A DNA stretch of 62,908 nucleotides, from contig CADEEL010000019.1 in assembly GCA_902826335.1 (NCBI GenBank), forward strand, positions 1-62,908, given 5' to 3'. A model generated the notes under the pieces. It was not told the DNA's origin, did not search any database, and saw only the letters and a program-made list of their open reading frames with translations. The position numbers and the translations under genes were made by a program. Origin of the DNA: an uncultured Alphaproteobacteria bacterium. Its GTDB lineage: Bacteria; Pseudomonadota; Alphaproteobacteria; Caulobacterales; Aquidulcibacteraceae. This document shows, one piece after another, positions 45,882 through 54,264 of the stretch (position 1 is its first letter; each line of letters begins with the position of its first letter).

Positions 45882-46742
45882 TCAATCCAGAGCGACTGGA
45901 AACGCCGGCAGCGCGGCGAAATCCTCTGCCACGTGCTGACGGATGACGCGCGCATTGTGTTGCGCCGCCAGGGCCTCGATCCGATCCATACTGGCGAGTG
46001 TCTGCTCGCGATTGAAGTTGAAGCGCGGCACACGCCGCGCCGCGCGGCTCTCGGCGAGATGATACATATCGCCCGTCAGCAGCACGACGCCCGCCTCTCG
46101 CAGGCGCAGCATCAAAATCGTATGGCCTGGCGTGTGGCCGGGCGTGGGGATGATCTGCACACTTCCATCGCCGAACACGTCATAGGGCGCATCGCCTTCG
46201 ATGAGGCGCGTGCGCGCTTGCTCAAGCGCGGCATAGGCGGGAAATTGTTGCGCGTCCGCGCGCGCTTCGGGGCGGAAAGCGTGCGCGCGCTCATCGGGAT
46301 CGACGATCCATGTGGACGCCGCGAAGAGACCGCCATTGCCGATATGATCGAAATGGCTGTGTGAGATGGAGAGGAATTCGATGTCCGCCGGCGTAAGGCC
46401 AAGCTCGGCGAGCTGGCTGGTCAGTGTGCGGCGCATCGACACCCGGCCCAAGGGAATCGCCAGCCCCTCCGGCAGCGCGGCGAGCGATTCCGGCAGGCCG
46501 GTATCCCAGATGAGATCGCCGTCGGCGTGGCGAATAAGATAGCAGGGAACGACGAGGTCACGCGCCACGCCGGCATAGGCGCCGTCATCGGCGAAAGCGT
46601 TGGCGTTGGTCGTCGTCAGACGTCCGCAATCCAGCGCGTAAAGGCGAATGGCCGGCGCAACGGTATGCGACTCTTGATTGGCGCTGGCGCAGCCGGCGGC
46701 AAAGAGCGCCCACAGACTGGCGCACATGGTTTTGATATTCAT
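45882..46742 (-). CDS. MBL-fold lactonase-like lipoprotein
   Basis: A 286-residue metallo-beta-lactamase-fold protein. The N-terminus has a lipobox-like FAAGC, so it is probably periplasmic and membrane-tethered. The zinc motif SHSHFDHIGN, the third His in TPGHTPGHT and the Asp in LTGDMYHL are intact, the pattern of AHL-lactonase-type enzymes. Members of this group open acyl-homoserine lactones or related lactones, but other hydrolases share the motif. GAGGG precedes ATG 46742. It is not obviously in an operon. Confidence 0.85.
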   Translation of the reverse strand: MNIKTMCASLWALFAAGCASANQESHTVAPAIRLYALDCGRLTTTNANAFADDGAYAGVARDLVVPCYLIRHADGDLIWDTGLPESLAALPEGLAIPLGRVSMRRTLTSQLAELGLTPADIEFLSISHSHFDHIGNGGLFAASTWIVDPDERAHAFRPEARADAQQFPAYAALEQARTRLIEGDAPYDVFGDGSVQIIPTPGHTPGHTILMLRLREAGVVLLTGDMYHLAESRAARRVPRFNFNREQTLASMDRIEALAAQHNARVIRQHVAEDFAALPAFPVALD

Positions 46743-46763
46743 GGGTCCCTCGCGGTGGGGAGC

Positions 46764-49151
46764 TTAAGCTGCGCTTGCGGGAATGACAAACGTATCGATG
46801 ACGCGTTTTTCGCCGGCCTTTTCGAACGCCACGGTGAGCTTGTTGCCTTCCACCGTGCGCACCGCGCCATAGCCGAACTTCTGGTGGAACACACGTTCGC
46901 CCACGGCGAAGCTTTGATCCTTGGCGCCGGATTTCGCGACCAGACGGGATTCGCCTTCGATCGTCGGCGCGCGCGGGAAAGCTTCGCCGCGCCGTTCCTG
47001 CGCGCGCCGCCAGCCCGGGCTGGCATAGCCGGAACTGAAGCCCGCGCCCGGCGCGTACGCTTCGAAGCGCGCGCCAGCGCGGTCGCCGACGCCTTGCCCA
47101 TACCCGGTCTCGCTGATTGCATCGACGTTCGCCGCCGGCAATTCATCGACAAAGCGTGAGGGCAGCACGTTCTGCCAGCGGCCGTGGATTTGCCTGTTCG
47201 CCGCGAAGGAGACGCGCGCGCTTTCCCGCGCCCGCGTGATGCCGACATAAGCGAGGCGGCGTTCTTCTTCGAGGCCGCGTTCGCCGCCCTCGTCCACCGA
47301 CCGCTGCGAGGGAAACACCTGCTCTTCCCAGCCCGGCAGAAACACAAGCGGCCATTCAAGCCCCTTTGCCGCGTGCAGCGTTGAAAGCTGCACTTCATCG
47401 CCCCCGCCCACTGCCTCGATATCGAGCACAAGCGCCACATGTTCGAGATAGGCGTCCATGGTGTCGAACTGGCCCATGGAGCGGACGAGTTCCTTGAGGT
47501 TTTCGAGCTTGGTTTGCGCCTGCGGGGATTTATCCGCCTTCAGCATATCCGTGTAGCCGCTCTCATCGAGCACGATCTCGGCGAGATCGATGTGTGAGAT
47601 TTGCGCGGCTTGCGTGCGCCAGCGCTCGATGTCCGAGAGAAAGGCGCGCAGCGCCGTGCGCGCCTTCAAAGGCAATTCATCCGTGAGCAGAAGTTCGCGC
47701 GTCGCGGCGACCAGGCTTCGATAGCGGCCGGAGATCGGCGGCTCCTCGGGAACAAGCTCGCCCGTCTCTTCATCGAAGAGGGGGCCATTGTCGGTGATGA
47801 AGCGCACGGGCGCGCGCGCGGCGTAAGCGTGCAGCTTCTGGACCGTGGATTCTCCGATGCCGCGCTTGGGCTGGTTGACGATGCGCTCGAAGGCCAGATC
47901 ATCGTCCTCCGATCGGATGAGGCGCAGATAGGCGTGCGCGTCGCGAATTTCGGAACGCTCGAAAAAGCGTGGGCCGCCGATCACTTTGTAGGGAATGCGC
48001 AGCATGAGGAAGCGCTCTTCAAACGCCCGCATCTGCCAGGCGGCGCGCACGAGCACGGCGCAATCGGCATGTTTGCGTCCGCTCTGTACAAATTCTTCAA
48101 TATCGTCCGCGATGAGCCGCGCCTCGGCTTCGCCGTCCCACACGCCGCGCACGCGCACGCGCTCGCCCAATTCATCGTCCGTAAACAGCGTCTTGCCGAG
48201 CCGGGCGCTGTTGTGCGCGATGAGGTGCGAAGCCGCCGCGAGAATGTGGCCGGTCGAGCGGTAATTGCGTTCGAGCCGGATGACCTTGGCGCCAGGAAAG
48301 TCGCGCTCGAAGCGCAGGATGTTGTCCACTTCCGCGCCGCGCCAGCCATAGATGCTCTGATCGTCATCGCCAACGACGCAGAGATTTTTCGAACCCTGCG
48401 CGAGCAGACGCAGCCACAGATACTGCGCGACGTTCGTATCCTGATACTCGTCCACCATGAGATAGGTGAGCTTGCGATGGTATTCGGTGAGCAGGTCCGG
48501 ATGGGCCTGAAAGATCGTGATCATGTGCAGCAGCAAATCGCCGAAATCGCAGCAATTGAGGATGGCCAGGCGCGCCTGATAGGCGGCGTAAAGTTTGAGG
48601 CCCTTGCCTTCCGCGTAGAGATAAGCGTCGCTCTTTGGAACTTGCGCCGGCGTTTGCGCGCGGTTTTTCCAGCCGTCGATGACGCCCGCCAACGCGCGCG
48701 CGGGCCAGCGCTTTTCATCGATGCCCTCGGCCTCGATCAATTGCTTCAAGAGGCGGATCTGATCGTCCGTATCGAGAATGGTGAAATTGGATTTGAGGCC
48801 GGCGAGCTCGGCGTGGCGGCGCAGCATCTGCGCGCTGATCGAGTGGAATGTGCCGAGCCAGGGCAGGCCGCCGCCGCCGGGGCCGAGCAAACGCTCCACG
48901 CGTTCGCGCATTTCGCGCGCGGCCTTGTTGGTGAAGGTGACGGCCAGAACTTGCCAGGGCTTAGCGCGCCCCGTGGCCAGGAGGTGCGCCAGCCGCGTGG
49001 TCAAGACGCGCGTCTTGCCGGTGCCGGCGCCGGAGAGAACAAGCGCAGGCCCATCCAAAGTCTCCACCGCTTCTCGCTGCTCGGGGTTGAGCCCTTCGAG
49101 ATAAGGCGCCTGCGCGGCGGCGCGGCGGGAGATGGGGAGGGGATCGGTCAT
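46764..49151 (-). CDS. uvrD: UvrD/PcrA-type DNA helicase
   Basis: A 795-residue superfamily 1A 3'-5' helicase. Motifs in order: Q motif LNPEQREAVET, Walker A SGAGTGKTRVL, motif II YLMVDEYQDTN, QSIYGWRGA (III), VIRLERNYRST (IV), STLHAAKGLEWPLVFLPG (V) and LAYVGITRARE (VI). The C-terminal tail has a Tudor-like segment GERVFHQKFGYGAV as in UvrD/PcrA. ATG 49151 is chosen over the in-frame start at 49178. It serves nucleotide-excision and mismatch repair with MutL, also encoded in this window. Confidence 0.95.
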   Translation of the reverse strand: MTDPLPISRRAAAQAPYLEGLNPEQREAVETLDGPALVLSGAGTGKTRVLTTRLAHLLATGRAKPWQVLAVTFTNKAAREMRERVERLLGPGGGGLPWLGTFHSISAQMLRRHAELAGLKSNFTILDTDDQIRLLKQLIEAEGIDEKRWPARALAGVIDGWKNRAQTPAQVPKSDAYLYAEGKGLKLYAAYQARLAILNCCDFGDLLLHMITIFQAHPDLLTEYHRKLTYLMVDEYQDTNVAQYLWLRLLAQGSKNLCVVGDDDQSIYGWRGAEVDNILRFERDFPGAKVIRLERNYRSTGHILAAASHLIAHNSARLGKTLFTDDELGERVRVRGVWDGEAEARLIADDIEEFVQSGRKHADCAVLVRAAWQMRAFEERFLMLRIPYKVIGGPRFFERSEIRDAHAYLRLIRSEDDDLAFERIVNQPKRGIGESTVQKLHAYAARAPVRFITDNGPLFDEETGELVPEEPPISGRYRSLVAATRELLLTDELPLKARTALRAFLSDIERWRTQAAQISHIDLAEIVLDESGYTDMLKADKSPQAQTKLENLKELVRSMGQFDTMDAYLEHVALVLDIEAVGGGDEVQLSTLHAAKGLEWPLVFLPGWEEQVFPSQRSVDEGGERGLEEERRLAYVGITRARESARVSFAANRQIHGRWQNVLPSRFVDELPAANVDAISETGYGQGVGDRAGARFEAYAPGAGFSSGYASPGWRRAQERRGEAFPRAPTIEGESRLVAKSGAKDQSFAVGERVFHQKFGYGAVRTVEGNKLTVAFEKAGEKRVIDTFVIPASAA

Positions 49152-49253
49152 ATCGATTCGAGCGGACTTCTCTATCATCTAGCACGAAAGTGGAACATTT
49201 CAGCCGCGCCGCGGCGCTGGCGAGCATCGCCGACGAGCATGGAAGGACCGATT

Positions 49254-49730
49254 ATGACAGACAATCCCGCCGCGCTGTTGGAGCAATTGCGCGAAGAGTC
49301 CCGCCGGCGCGGGCCGCCGGTTCATCGCTCCGGGCCGGACCGCACCTTCGCCGAGCGCGCGGCCGACGGCGTCGCCGCGATCGTCGGCTCCTGGCGCTTC
49401 ATTCTCACGCAAAGCGCGTTGCTGATCGCCTGGATCGTGTGGAACGCAGCGAGCGGGCGCCCGTTCGATCCGTTCCCCTTCATTCTGCTCAATCTGATGC
49501 TGTCGTTCCAGGCCGCCTACACCGCACCGATCATCATGATGAGCCAGAACCGCCAGGCGGATGTGGATCGCGACCGCTCGATCCAGGATTTCGACATCAA
49601 TCGCAAAGCCGAACTCGAAATCGAACTTTTGCACGAGAAAATCGATCTCCTGAAGGAGCAGGAGATCGCGCGCTTGGCCGACGCCGTCGATCGCTTGGCG
49701 ATGCTGCTCGAAGCGAAACGCTCAAGCTGA
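49254..49730 (+). CDS. DUF1003 membrane protein
   Basis: A 158-residue protein with the DUF1003 core: two helices, WRFILTQSALLIAWIVWN and PFILLNLMLSFQAAYTAPIIMMS, followed by NRQADVDRDRSIQDFDINRKAELEIELL and a C-terminal coiled coil. A GAAGGA ribosome-binding site precedes ATG 49254. It is divergent from uvrD. A very long open frame running upstream on the same strand is antisense to uvrD and is not coding. Function of DUF1003 is not known. Confidence 0.88.
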   Translation: MTDNPAALLEQLREESRRRGPPVHRSGPDRTFAERAADGVAAIVGSWRFILTQSALLIAWIVWNAASGRPFDPFPFILLNLMLSFQAAYTAPIIMMSQNRQADVDRDRSIQDFDINRKAELEIELLHEKIDLLKEQEIARLADAVDRLAMLLEAKRSS

Positions 49731-49815
49731 GCTGTGACGCGTGTCGCGGCACGGCGTCTTGAATCGCGGCGAATGTCGTTCTGGCGCGCAGCCGCGCCGT
49801 TCAAAGGAGGCGATC

Positions 49816-50148
49816 ATGACCCGCGCCCGGTCCTGCCTGTTCGTACTTTGCCTTGTCGCGCTCGCGCCGGCCGCGCATGCGCAGAACTTCGCGAGTGAGC
49901 GCATGCTCAACCCGCAACCCTTGCCGCCGCGCTGGGCGAGGACGCTTCGCCCGGGCGAGGAGGTCACACTCAATCCCCAACCCTTACCGCCACGCGAGTC
50001 CAGCCAAGTGATGGCGCTGGGCGGTACGGCGATGCTCAACCCGCAACCGCTGCCGCCGGGGCCGGATCGCACCCGCGCATTAAGGCGCGACCCGGAGGCC
50101 GCTCGCCGCAATGCGTATTGGCGACTGTTCGCGCGCGATCAGAACTAG
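49816..50148 (+). CDS. Secreted protein with three LNPQPLPP repeats
   Basis: A 110-residue secreted protein: signal peptide (cleavage after AHAQ, about residue 23), then three copies of LNPQPLPP[RG] at 31-39, 52-60 and 74-82, and an Arg-rich tail. AAAGGAGG lies 5 nt before ATG 49816, a strong ribosome-binding site. The same octapeptide is known from scattered hypothetical proteins of unrelated bacteria, but no function is established. The proline-rich repeats may form extended segments or bind a partner. Confidence 0.8.
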   Translation: MTRARSCLFVLCLVALAPAAHAQNFASERMLNPQPLPPRWARTLRPGEEVTLNPQPLPPRESSQVMALGGTAMLNPQPLPPGPDRTRALRRDPEAARRNAYWRLFARDQN

Positions 50149-50211
50149 GCCCTGGACCGTGGGGGCGAGACGCCGCCCACGGCGCTGACGGATCCGAGCA
50201 TACAAAGGCGT

Positions 50212-50240
50212 TTGACTTATTGTCAGTCTGCGCTTACCGT
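50212..50240 (+). promoter_or_regulatory. Possible promoter of the ArsR-SRPBCC run
   Basis: TTGACT (50212-50217) and TACCGT (50235-50240), 17 nt apart, resemble -35 and -10 boxes. Transcription would begin close to ATG 50246, giving a nearly leaderless mRNA. The match is by eye and weak at -10. Confidence 0.3.
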
Positions 50241-50245
50241 TAGTA

Positions 50246-50560
50246 ATGACTTACGATACTGCGTTAGCCGCTTTGGCCGACCCGACCCGCCGCGCGGTGT
50301 TTGAGAGGCTGCGCGGCGGGGCGCGTTCGGTTGCTGATCTTGCGCGTGGGATGCCTGTCAGCCGGCCGGCCGTGTCGCAGCACCTGAAAGCGCTGAAGGA
50401 GGCCGGGCTTGTGCGCGATGAGCCGCGTGGCGCGGCGCGCATCTACCGCATTCACGCCGAAGGCCTCATCGAATTGCGCGCCTGGCTCGATACGTTCTGG
50501 GACGATGCGCTCACGCGCTTCAAGGCGCATGCGGAGGGGCCTGACGATGACCACGCTTGA
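50246..50560 (+). CDS. ArsR-family transcriptional regulator
   Basis: A 104-residue winged-helix repressor. The helix-turn-helix reads SVADLARGMPVSRPAVSQHLKALKEAGLVRDE, followed by a wing ARIYRIHAEGL. No metal-binding cysteine pair is visible, so it is of the ArsR group that regulates SRPBCC/AHSA1 genes and not a metal sensor. It overlaps the SRPBCC gene that follows by 14 nt and is the obvious regulator of the five-gene run to 52884. Confidence 0.92.
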   Translation: MTYDTALAALADPTRRAVFERLRGGARSVADLARGMPVSRPAVSQHLKALKEAGLVRDEPRGAARIYRIHAEGLIELRAWLDTFWDDALTRFKAHAEGPDDDHA

Positions 50561-51020
50561 GATTGCGCCGATCATCAAGAGCATCGAAGTGCGTCGCTCG
50601 GCGGCCGATGCCTTTCGCGTCTTCACAGATGAGATCAGCGCGTGGTGGCCGAAGGAAACGCATACGCGCGCGAATACCGCCGCTGGCGAGCGGACGCGGA
50701 TCATCACCATCGAACCCCGCGTGGGCGGGCGCGTCTTTGAGACGTTGGATGACGGACGCGAACTGGAGTGGGGCGAGGTGGATGTATTCGAGCCAGGCGC
50801 GCGCTTCGCGATGCACTGGCGCCTTGGCCGCCCCGTCGCGCAAGGCACACTTGTTTCAGTGCGATTTGAAGCGCTGGCGCCGGATCGATGCCGCGTCACG
50901 CTCACGCACGAAAACTGGGAGCGCATGGGCGAGGAAGGCGCGAAGATGCGCGAAGCATACAATAATGGTTGGGTCACAGTGTTTGATCGGTGTTTCGGCG
51001 ATCTCGCCGGGCGCATGTGA
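50547..51020 (+). CDS. SRPBCC/AHSA1-type protein
   Basis: A 157-residue START-like (SRPBCC) protein: EVRRSAADAFRVFTDEISAWWPKETH at the N-terminus, a GGRVFETLDDGRELEWGEVDVFEPG middle and a C-terminal helix NNGWVTVFDRCF, the AHSA1 arrangement with a hydrophobic cavity for a small ligand. It starts within the ArsR gene. This pairing is common and suggests the regulator responds to a ligand or stress that the SRPBCC protein handles. Ligand unknown. Confidence 0.9.
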   Translation: MTTLEIAPIIKSIEVRRSAADAFRVFTDEISAWWPKETHTRANTAAGERTRIITIEPRVGGRVFETLDDGRELEWGEVDVFEPGARFAMHWRLGRPVAQGTLVSVRFEALAPDRCRVTLTHENWERMGEEGAKMREAYNNGWVTVFDRCFGDLAGRM

Positions 51021-51030
51021 GGAGGGAGAC

Positions 51031-51675
51031 ATGAGCAAAGTACTCTTTATTGGCGCGCCGCAATCGACGTTCGTGCGCACCGTGCGCATCGCCGCCGAGG
51101 AGCGCGGCATTGCTTACGAGAATACGTTTGCGATGCCGCATTCGCCGGAAATAAACGCAATCCATCCGCTTGGAAAAATCCCGGTGATGCGCCACAATGA
51201 CGTGGAATTGTGTGAATCGCGCGCGATTATTACCTATCTCGACATGAGTTTTCCCGGTGCGCGTCTTGCCTCCAGCGATGCGCTGACAGCTGCGAAGACA
51301 GAGCAATTCATCGGCATGTTCAACACCACCATCCAACCGCTGTTGGGGCCGGGCTATATCGGCGCTTATTTCTTTTCCGGCAATGCTGACGGCTCGCCCG
51401 ATCGCACGCGCATCGATGCGAATATGGGCAAGGTGACCGATTATCTGGCGTTGCTCGACGGCATGGTGAAAACCGGCCATTTGGTCGGCGGCGATTTCAC
51501 GCTTGCGGACGCCTATCTCATTCCGCCGCTTTACTATCTCAAGAACCTGCCGGAGTCGGGCGCGATCATCGCCAAATCCACTGCGCTGTCGGCCTATATT
51601 GAACGCCACGACGCGCGCCCCAGCGTCAAAGCCACCGTGCCGCCGCCGTTGCCGGGGCGTGACAAGGCGGCTTGA
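51031..51675 (+). CDS. Glutathione S-transferase family protein
   Basis: A 214-residue GST with a thioredoxin-like N-domain (VLFIGAPQSTFVRTVRIAAEERG, then HPLGKIPVM and the glutathione-contact ELCESRAIITYLD) and an all-helical C-domain ending around GGDFTLADAYLIPPL. GGAGGG lies 6 nt before ATG 51031. It is 10 nt after the SRPBCC gene. Detoxification by glutathione conjugation is the family role; the substrate is unknown. Confidence 0.92.
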   Translation: MSKVLFIGAPQSTFVRTVRIAAEERGIAYENTFAMPHSPEINAIHPLGKIPVMRHNDVELCESRAIITYLDMSFPGARLASSDALTAAKTEQFIGMFNTTIQPLLGPGYIGAYFFSGNADGSPDRTRIDANMGKVTDYLALLDGMVKTGHLVGGDFTLADAYLIPPLYYLKNLPESGAIIAKSTALSAYIERHDARPSVKATVPPPLPGRDKAA

Positions 51676-51746
51676 TGATCGATCGTCCCCCGTGCGCGGC
51701 GACGGCGGCGGCGTCGGAGACAGCACTCCTTCAATAGGCGCAATAA

Positions 51747-52187
51747 ATGAATGTCGACGTTGAAACCACGTGCACCATCGATCGGCCGGTCGCGGACGTT
51801 GCAGCGTATGCGGCGGACCCAGACAATGCACCAGACTGGTATATCAACATCAAGTCGGTGGAGTGGAAGACGCCGAAGCCTCTGACCATCGGTTCGCAAA
51901 TCGCATTCGTCGCGGAGTTTCTAGGCCGCAGCCTCGCCTACACATATGAGGTGGTGGAATTCACGCCTGGCGAAAGATTCGTCATGCGCACGGCGGAGGG
52001 GCCGTTTCCGATGGAAACAACCTATGCGTGGGAAGCGCTCGACCCCACGCATACAAGGATGACGCTGCGCAATCGTGGTGCGCCCAGCGGTTTCGGCGCG
52101 ATCATGGCGCCGATGATGGCGATGGCGATGCGCGGCGCCAATCGCAAGGATTTGGCGAAGCTCAAGGCGATTCTGGAAAGCGAGTGA
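51747..52187 (+). CDS. SRPBCC family protein (polyketide cyclase-like)
   Basis: A 146-residue START-like protein ([29 protein letters not shown] opening, [18 protein letters not shown] middle, a C-terminal helix [15 protein letters not shown]). It belongs to the polyketide cyclase/dehydrase-like branch and is not a duplicate of the AHSA1-type protein at 50547. It follows the GST gene by about 70 nt and precedes the DUF899 gene by 7 nt. Likely binds a small hydrophobic ligand. Confidence 0.88.
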   Translation: MNVDVETTCTIDRPVADVAAYAADPDNAPDWYINIKSVEWKTPKPLTIGSQIAFVAEFLGRSLAYTYEVVEFTPGERFVMRTAEGPFPMETTYAWEALDPTHTRMTLRNRGAPSGFGAIMAPMMAMAMRGANRKDLAKLKAILESE

Positions 52188-52194
52188 GGCCTGC

Positions 52195-52884
52195 ATGATC
52201 CAAGAAGTTCCCCGCGCGGAATGGCTCAAGGCGCGGCTGGCGCTGATGGAGAAGGAAAAGGCGCTCACGCGTATGCGTGACGACATCGCCGCCGCGCGGC
52301 GGGCCTTGCCGCGCGTGCGCATCGAGAAAGACTATGTCTTTGACGCGCCGTCAGGGCCTAAGAATCTCGCCGATCTGTTTGACGGCAAGACTCAACTCAT
52401 CATCTACCATTTCATGCTCGCGCCCGGCGCGGCGAATCCCTGCCCGAGCTGCTCGTTCTGGTCTGAGCAGTATGACGCCCTGCGCGTTCACCTGCCGCAT
52501 CGGGATGTGAACTTGATCTGCGTGTCGCGTGCGCCTCTGGCTGAAATCGAGACGGTGCGCGCGCGCATGGGCTGGCGATTCCCGTGGGTGTCGTCACACG
52601 GATCGGATTTCAACCAGGATTTCGGCGTGACGTTCACGGAGGCGCAGGCGGGGCAGGCGCTCTATAATTTCAACACACAGGCGGCGCGGGCCGGCGAGTC
52701 GCCCGGCGTCAGCGTGTTCGCGCGGGACGGCGAGGCGGTGTTCCACACCTATTCAGCCTTCGCGCGCGGGCTCGATGCGCTGAACGGCGTCTATCAATTG
52801 CTCGATCTGACGCCCAAGGGACGCGACGAGGCCGGCCTGGCTTGGCCGATGGCGTGGCTGAAGCTCAAGGATCAATACGGATAG
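52195..52884 (+). CDS. DUF899 thioredoxin-like protein
   Basis: A 229-residue member of the DUF899 thioredoxin-fold family: EKALTRMRDDIAAARRALPRV at the N-terminus, KDYVFDAPSG, then LIIYHFMLAPGAANPCPSCSFWSEQ with a CPSC pair and the C-terminal YQLLDLTPKGRDE. The CPSC pair could be redox-active. It closes the run that begins with the ArsR gene, and such genes often travel with SRPBCC proteins. Cofactor and substrate are unknown. Confidence 0.9.
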   Translation: MIQEVPRAEWLKARLALMEKEKALTRMRDDIAAARRALPRVRIEKDYVFDAPSGPKNLADLFDGKTQLIIYHFMLAPGAANPCPSCSFWSEQYDALRVHLPHRDVNLICVSRAPLAEIETVRARMGWRFPWVSSHGSDFNQDFGVTFTEAQAGQALYNFNTQAARAGESPGVSVFARDGEAVFHTYSAFARGLDALNGVYQLLDLTPKGRDEAGLAWPMAWLKLKDQYG

Positions 52885-52942
52885 CGCCTCTCGCGTCGCG
52901 CCGCGCCCATTGCTATGAGCGACTCTGCGAATGAGGGGCGCC

Positions 52943-54013
52943 ATGGCCGATCTGTTCATATCCTATTCCCGCGAGGACAAGGACCGCGCCGATCAGGTCG
53001 CGCGCGGCATGCAGGCGGCTGGCTTCGATGTGTTCTGGGACCCGGACATCCCGCCGGGGCAAACCTGGGCCGATTATATTGAGGACAAGCTCACCGTCTG
53101 CGCCGCCGTCATCGTGCTGTGGAGCCAGCATTCGGTGAAATCGCAATGGGTGCGTGAGGAAGCGCGCATGGGCCGCGAGCGCGGCAAGCTTATCCCGGCT
53201 TCGCTGGATGACTCGCAGCCGCCGTTCGGCTTCGGCGAAGTGCAGGCCGCCAACCTTTCCGATTGGCGTGGCCAGACCAGCGGGCACACTCATTGGGAAC
53301 GTCTTGTGGCTGCGGTCCGCGTCGCGGTCGAGCGCCGGCGGCCCGCCGGCGCCGCGCCGGCTGCGGAGCCCGCACCCGTCCCCCCAGCCCCTCCGGCGCC
53401 CCCACCACGCCCCTCGCCGCCGCCGGCTATCCAGCCGGCAGCCGCCATGCCGAGTCAGGCGCCGCGCGCCGCGCCCGCCCCCGCGGCGCCGGAACAGCGG
53501 CGCGGCGGCGTCAATCCACTGCTGTTGATCGGCGGGCTCGTGGCCGCCGCAGTGGTGTTGGGCGTCATCGTGTTCAACACCTCGGCGTTCCGGGGCGCTG
53601 GACCGAGCCCTGTTCAAGGCGTCGCCGCGGCCGGCGCCGGTGGGCAGGATTATGGCGCTCAGATCCAGGGCCGGCTCGCCCAGGTCGCGCAGGTGCTGGG
53701 TGGGCAGGGGTTCCGCCAGATGGGCGATCCGGTGCAAAGCCGCCTTCCGCAAGGCGCCAATGAACAAATCCCGCTCGCGCTGGCCGGGGGCGGGGAATCT
53801 CGGATCATCGGCGTATGCGATAATGATTGCCGCGATCTCGACCTCAGCCTGATGGATCAAGCCGGCAATGTGGTTGCGCAGGATAACGGAACCGATGCAA
53901 CGCCCGTGATCACCATACCGGCCGGCGTCGCGGGCCAATACGTCATCAACGCCTCGATGTATGGCTGCACGGTCAATCCGTGCTTTTACGCTGTGGTTCT
54001 CTACAGCCGCTGA
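52943..54013 (+). CDS. Membrane-anchored TIR-domain protein with periplasmic four-cysteine domain
   Basis: A 356-residue protein: TIR domain (1-105; LFISYSREDKD, BB-loop FWDPDIPPGQ, WxxxE with W69 and E73), a Pro/Ala-rich linker (about 132-185), one transmembrane helix (191-211), and a beta domain (236-356) with Cys282, Cys286, Cys332 and Cys337. The last domain is homologous to the secreted protein at 43883-44332. Topology puts TIR inside and the four-cysteine domain in the periplasm. ATG 52943 has GAGGGG upstream. A role as receptor with NAD-cleaving output is inferred from architecture and the conserved glutamate. Confidence 0.88.
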   Translation: MADLFISYSREDKDRADQVARGMQAAGFDVFWDPDIPPGQTWADYIEDKLTVCAAVIVLWSQHSVKSQWVREEARMGRERGKLIPASLDDSQPPFGFGEVQAANLSDWRGQTSGHTHWERLVAAVRVAVERRRPAGAAPAAEPAPVPPAPPAPPPRPSPPPAIQPAAAMPSQAPRAAPAPAAPEQRRGGVNPLLLIGGLVAAAVVLGVIVFNTSAFRGAGPSPVQGVAAAGAGGQDYGAQIQGRLAQVAQVLGGQGFRQMGDPVQSRLPQGANEQIPLALAGGGESRIIGVCDNDCRDLDLSLMDQAGNVVAQDNGTDATPVITIPAGVAGQYVINASMYGCTVNPCFYAVVLYSR

Positions 54014-54228
54014 GCCGTGAGGGCGTAGACTCTAAGGGCGGAGGCCAGGCCGCGCTCGGGCGCGCCCGCCGCGCGTTCGCTATCGATCCGCGCGATGAGC
54101 GCCGCAAGGGAAATGCCGCTTCGCGCGGCGGCGGCCGCCAACGCCGCCCAAAATTCGGGCTCCAGCGCGATCGAGGTGCGGTGGCCGTTAAGGCTAACTG
54201 AGCGTTTTTCTAGGCGCGGCATTTGCAT
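54001..54228 (-). CDS. Ribbon-helix-helix domain protein (RHH_4 type)
   Basis: A 75-residue protein with the pattern of stand-alone ribbon-helix-helix proteins: KRSVSLNGHRTSIALEPEFWAAL, then ARSGISLAALIARIDSER and a C-terminal LASALRVYAL helix. ATG 54228 is used; ATG 54222 would drop two residues. Its 3' end overlaps the TIR gene tail to tail by 13 nt. Such proteins are usually small DNA-binding regulators. No partner toxin is adjacent. Confidence 0.8.
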   Translation of the reverse strand: MQMPRLEKRSVSLNGHRTSIALEPEFWAALAAAAARSGISLAALIARIDSERAAGAPERGLASALRVYALTAQRL

Positions 54229-54264
54229 GATGTTACAGGATGTTCGGATTGGCGGAGCCTGGGA

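Noticed and set aside
47601..49253. Long plus-strand frame running into the DUF1003 gene
   Set aside because: Antisense to the UvrD helicase; only the part from 49254 has protein-like sequence and its own ribosome-binding site.
50150..50200. GC hairpin after the LNPQPLPP protein as a terminator
   Set aside because: Imperfect stem and no T-run following it.
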